Below, piece by piece: positions 61,971-64,000 of a DNA stretch of 64,000 nt; position 1 is the first letter of the stretch, and each line of letters begins with the position of its first letter. The translations under genes and the position numbers were made by a program. Below the pieces are notes generated by a model. The model saw nothing but the letters and a program-made list of their open reading frames with translations, was not told the origin of the DNA and searched no databases. Source of the DNA: Planktophila turicensis (GTDB taxonomy: Bacteria; Actinomycetota; Actinomycetes; Nanopelagicales; Nanopelagicaceae); NCBI GenBank assembly GCA_965234405.1, contig OZ248346.1; one strand, given 5' to 3'.

Positions 61971-62918
61971 ATGTTTACATCGAAGAAAGTATTTGCAGGA
62001 GCGGTCGTTGCTGCCCTGATTTCAACAGTTGGAATTTTTCCAGCAGAAGCAGCTCCAAAGAACCAGGCACGTGCTGTTGCGCAGCCTGATTGGCTAGAGC
62101 AGAACCTTGATAACCCAAAGGTTCGCATTATTGAAGTAAGCACCGAGCCAGGTATCTACGAGCGCGGTCACATCAAGAACGCTGTGAAGTTTGTTTGGCA
62201 TACCGATCTTGTTGACACTGTTAATCGCGACATCATCAACGCAAAGAACTTCAGCAAGCTAGTTCAGAAGGCTGGAATCAGCGATGACACAACTGTCGTT
62301 CTCTACGGCGATAAGAACAACTGGTTCGCTGCATGGGGCGCATGGATCTTTAACATCTACGGTCAGAAGGATGTTCGCGTCCTCGACGGTGGTCGCGTTA
62401 AGTGGGAGAAAGATGGACGCGCACTTACAACCGCAGTTCCAACATTTGCAGCAGGAAACTTCGCAGTTTCTAAGGGCGATAAGACACTTCGCGCAACACT
62501 GATCAACGATGTTCTTCCAATCGCAAAGAAGCGCGTTAAGGCAGATCTGATTGATATCCGTTCAGCTGATGAATACAACGGTAAAGTCTTTGCTCCAGCT
62601 GGTTTCCAGGAGCTCGCGGTTCGCGCCGGACATATCCCAGGTGCGATCAACATCCCATGGGGCCTTAACGTAAATTCAGATGGAACATTTAAGACAGTTG
62701 CAGAGCTCAAGAAGCTATACGCGGATAAGGGTGTCGATGGAAAGCAGAACATCATCACGTACTGCCGTATCGGTGAGCGTTCATCACTTACTTGGTTCGT
62801 TCTTAGCGAAATCCTTGGATATAACGTGAAGAACTACGACGGTTCATGGACTGAATACGGAAACTCTGTAGGCGTTCCAATCGTCAACAATGCAGGAACT
62901 ATTTGGGGAGCTGCATAA
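61971..62918 (+). CDS. Exported rhodanese (thiosulfate sulfurtransferase-like)
   Basis: 315 residues. Signal peptide KKVFAGAVVAALISTVGIF with cleavage near AEAA (about 26). Two rhodanese domains: the first with VLYGDKNNWFAAWGAWIF lacking a Cys, the second with active-site loop TYCRIGERSSLTWF holding the catalytic Cys. Ribosome site AAAGGG before the ATG. Moves sulfane sulfur from thiosulfate or similar donors outside the cell; the adjoining transporter may take up the sulfur. An export form of SseA is less common than the cytoplasmic one. Confidence 0.9.
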   Translation: MFTSKKVFAGAVVAALISTVGIFPAEAAPKNQARAVAQPDWLEQNLDNPKVRIIEVSTEPGIYERGHIKNAVKFVWHTDLVDTVNRDIINAKNFSKLVQKAGISDDTTVVLYGDKNNWFAAWGAWIFNIYGQKDVRVLDGGRVKWEKDGRALTTAVPTFAAGNFAVSKGDKTLRATLINDVLPIAKKRVKADLIDIRSADEYNGKVFAPAGFQELAVRAGHIPGAINIPWGLNVNSDGTFKTVAELKKLYADKGVDGKQNIITYCRIGERSSLTWFVLSEILGYNVKNYDGSWTEYGNSVGVPIVNNAGTIWGAA

Positions 62919-64000
62919 TTTCTACTCTTCATACACAGAGCAGCAACTCCGGTAACCCCGGGGTTGCTGCTTCTGCATGGACACGTGCAGAAAAGATTCG
63001 CACTGCAATCTCTTTTGCAGTTATCGCATCCTTACTTCTGACTGCATTTATTCTCTCTTCAAATGTCAATAACTCAACTGCACCAATCTCTCTTCTGATT
63101 GGTATGAGCCTTGGCCTATTGCTCGAACGTGGCCGTTTCTGTTTCTTCTGTATCTTCCGCGATGGAATCGAAGATAAGAACACCACCCCATTTATTTCAG
63201 TTCTCGTTGCAATCGCAACAGGATCAATCGGTTATGCGCTGATCTTCGGTCAGTTCTTACCTGATACCAGTACAGATCGCCTGCCACCGGTGGCTCACAT
63301 CGGACCCGTCAGTTGGGTATTAGCAGTAGCTGCATTCGCTTTCGGTATTGGTATGGCGCTTTCGGGTGCATGTATCAGCGGCCATCTATATCGACTTGGT
63401 CAGGGTTACCTTCGCGCAATACCTGCGCTGATTGGAACTCTTATTGGTTTTGTTATTGCCTTCCTAACGTGGAACTGGCTCTACCTCAATGCAATCTCTG
63501 ATGCACCAACAATTTGGTTGCCACATTACGTCGGATATTCAGGTGCGCTACTTATTACTTTGGCAGCTCTGCTTGGCCTTGCCTTCTTTGCAATTCGCAA
63601 GGGCGTTAACTCAGATCCAATTCGTAAAGAACCAGCTACATCACTTTCACTTTCAGCATCGCTGAAATCGCTGATTACAGATCGCTGGAGCCCAATCGCA
63701 ACAGGTGCAATCGTTGGAGTAGTCGGAACTATCGCCTACCTTCGCGTTGAACCGCTTGGTGTTACACGTCAGCTCAGCACAACAGCGCGCACATTTATGG
63801 ATGCCCAAGGCATTGGCACTGACACTCTCGTTGGTCTTGATCGCATGGCTGGATGTATTGCAGTTGTCGCCGAGACAATTACCAATAACGGCTGGCTTGT
63901 TATTGGACTTGTTGGAACATCATTTGCTGCAGCTTTTGCAGGTGGCCGATTCAAATTTTCAAAGCTCACCGCAAAGAATTCATCGACTGCTCTTATCGGT
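62918..64000 (+). CDS. YeeE/YedE sulfur-compound transporter, cut by window end
   Basis: The frame is open to base 64000, about 360 residues with eight or more membrane segments. Marks of the Sulf_transp family: LLIGMSLGLLLERGRFCFFC and FGIGMALSGACISGHLYRLGQG, with the conserved Cys that pass thiosulfate in YeeE. No ATG, GTG or TTG lies at the expected place; an ATT at 62918, overlapping the rhodanese TAA and preceded by GGGGAG, gives an STLHTQ start. TTG 62903 is an alternative, ATG 63104 would lose the first helix. A 14-base stem (62939-62971) lies within the first codons. Coupled with the rhodanese. Confidence 0.8.
   Translation, partial: MSTLHTQSSNSGNPGVAASAWTRAEKIRTAISFAVIASLLLTAFILSSNVNNSTAPISLLIGMSLGLLLERGRFCFFCIFRDGIEDKNTTPFISVLVAIATGSIGYALIFGQFLPDTSTDRLPPVAHIGPVSWVLAVAAFAFGIGMALSGACISGHLYRLGQGYLRAIPALIGTLIGFVIAFLTWNWLYLNAISDAPTIWLPHYVGYSGALLITLAALLGLAFFAIRKGVNSDPIRKEPATSLSLSASLKSLITDRWSPIATGAIVGVVGTIAYLRVEPLGVTRQLSTTARTFMDAQGIGTDTLVGLDRMAGCIAVVAETITNNGWLVIGLVGTSFAAAFAGGRFKFSKLTAKNSSTALIG
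62939..62971 (+). promoter_or_regulatory. Strong hairpin between rhodanese and the sulfur transporter
   Basis: 14-base arms (62939-62952 and 62958-62971), one G-T pair, five-base loop TAACC; no T run follows, so it is not a standard terminator. Twenty bases after the rhodanese stop. Could protect the upstream mRNA or limit translation of the transporter. Confidence 0.7.

Noticed and set aside
1..64000. CRISPR array, prophage, IS element or integron
   Set aside because: No regular spaced repeats, transposase, integrase or phage proteins seen on either strand; the islets lack flanking direct repeats that I could find by eye.

Overview
The window looks like the chromosome of a streamlined, low-to-medium GC actinobacterium, most likely a freshwater planktonic one of the Nanopelagicales (acI, 'Planktophila/Nanopelagicus') type. 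The phylum rests on actinobacterial markers seen here: MshA, a GlnR-MshD pair, CarD, DUF3263, DUF3027, DUF2530, DUF4395, a stand-alone CIRCE-controlled GroEL and a CspB-type cold-shock protein with a C-terminal extension. The lineage is inferred from the modest GC, very tight packing (overlapping starts and stops, interlocked convergent stop codons, no gene-free stretch above 300 bases), and a photolyase. I see no rRNA, IS element, phage gene or CRISPR array.

Layout. (1) 1-14170: AT-rich surface-glycan cluster: glycosyltransferases of several families (TIGR04372, GT61, GT4, GT2-like, GT11), dTDP-sugar genes (RmlA, RmlB, FdtA-like ketoisomerase, FdtB-like aminotransferase), a sugar O-methyltransferase and a PglK/MsbA-like ABC flippase. 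(2) 14289-17630: an ECF sigma factor fused through one membrane helix to an extracytoplasmic domain, followed by a secreted Ser/Thr/Ala-rich S-layer-like protein with a strong terminator. (3) 17722-21568: O-antigen-ligase/Wzy-type membrane protein, nucleotide-sugar dehydrogenase and SDR epimerase. Regions 1-3 may together build, export and attach a glycan on the surface protein. (4) 21659-24449: NOX/FRE-like flavocytochrome, exported FMN-binding protein and ApbE flavinyltransferase, a flavin-based transmembrane electron-transfer unit. (5) 24446-28927: aldo/keto reductase, UPF0303, PfkB kinase, aldose epimerase and class III aminotransferase. (6) 28960-30873: AT-rich two-gene islet (DegT aminotransferase plus formyltransferase) that abuts a shortened MshD. 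(7) 30989-38660: conserved actinobacterial block MshD-GlnR-thioredoxin-DUF4395-Fur-YgfZ-nitrobindin-asparaginase-MshA-YbjN-GpmA, with two very small membrane-peptide genes. (8) 38664-47831: lipoprotein, CarD-IspDF-CysS-RlmB, SGNH hydrolase, LacZ, tRNA-Thr and beta-carbonic anhydrase. (9) 47832-61740: hydrolase, NDH-2, NmrA/DUF2867 protein, DUF3263, GroEL, DUF3027, Csp, DUF2530, two MFS carriers, SerC, PdxH, citrate synthase and photolyase. (10) 61836-end: a Cys-rich leader peptide, an exported rhodanese and a YeeE/YedE sulfur transporter cut by the window edge.

A strong window-wide pattern is that many first-in-operon genes have a TANNNT -10 box exactly 6-7 nt before the start codon and no Shine-Dalgarno sequence, which implies leaderless mRNAs. 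Genes expected to be highly or conditionally expressed (groEL, csp, carD, surface protein, sigma factor, gltA, rhodanese) instead have leaders with Shine-Dalgarno sites. I used these signals to choose several starts. All functions are from reading motifs by eye; no search was run.
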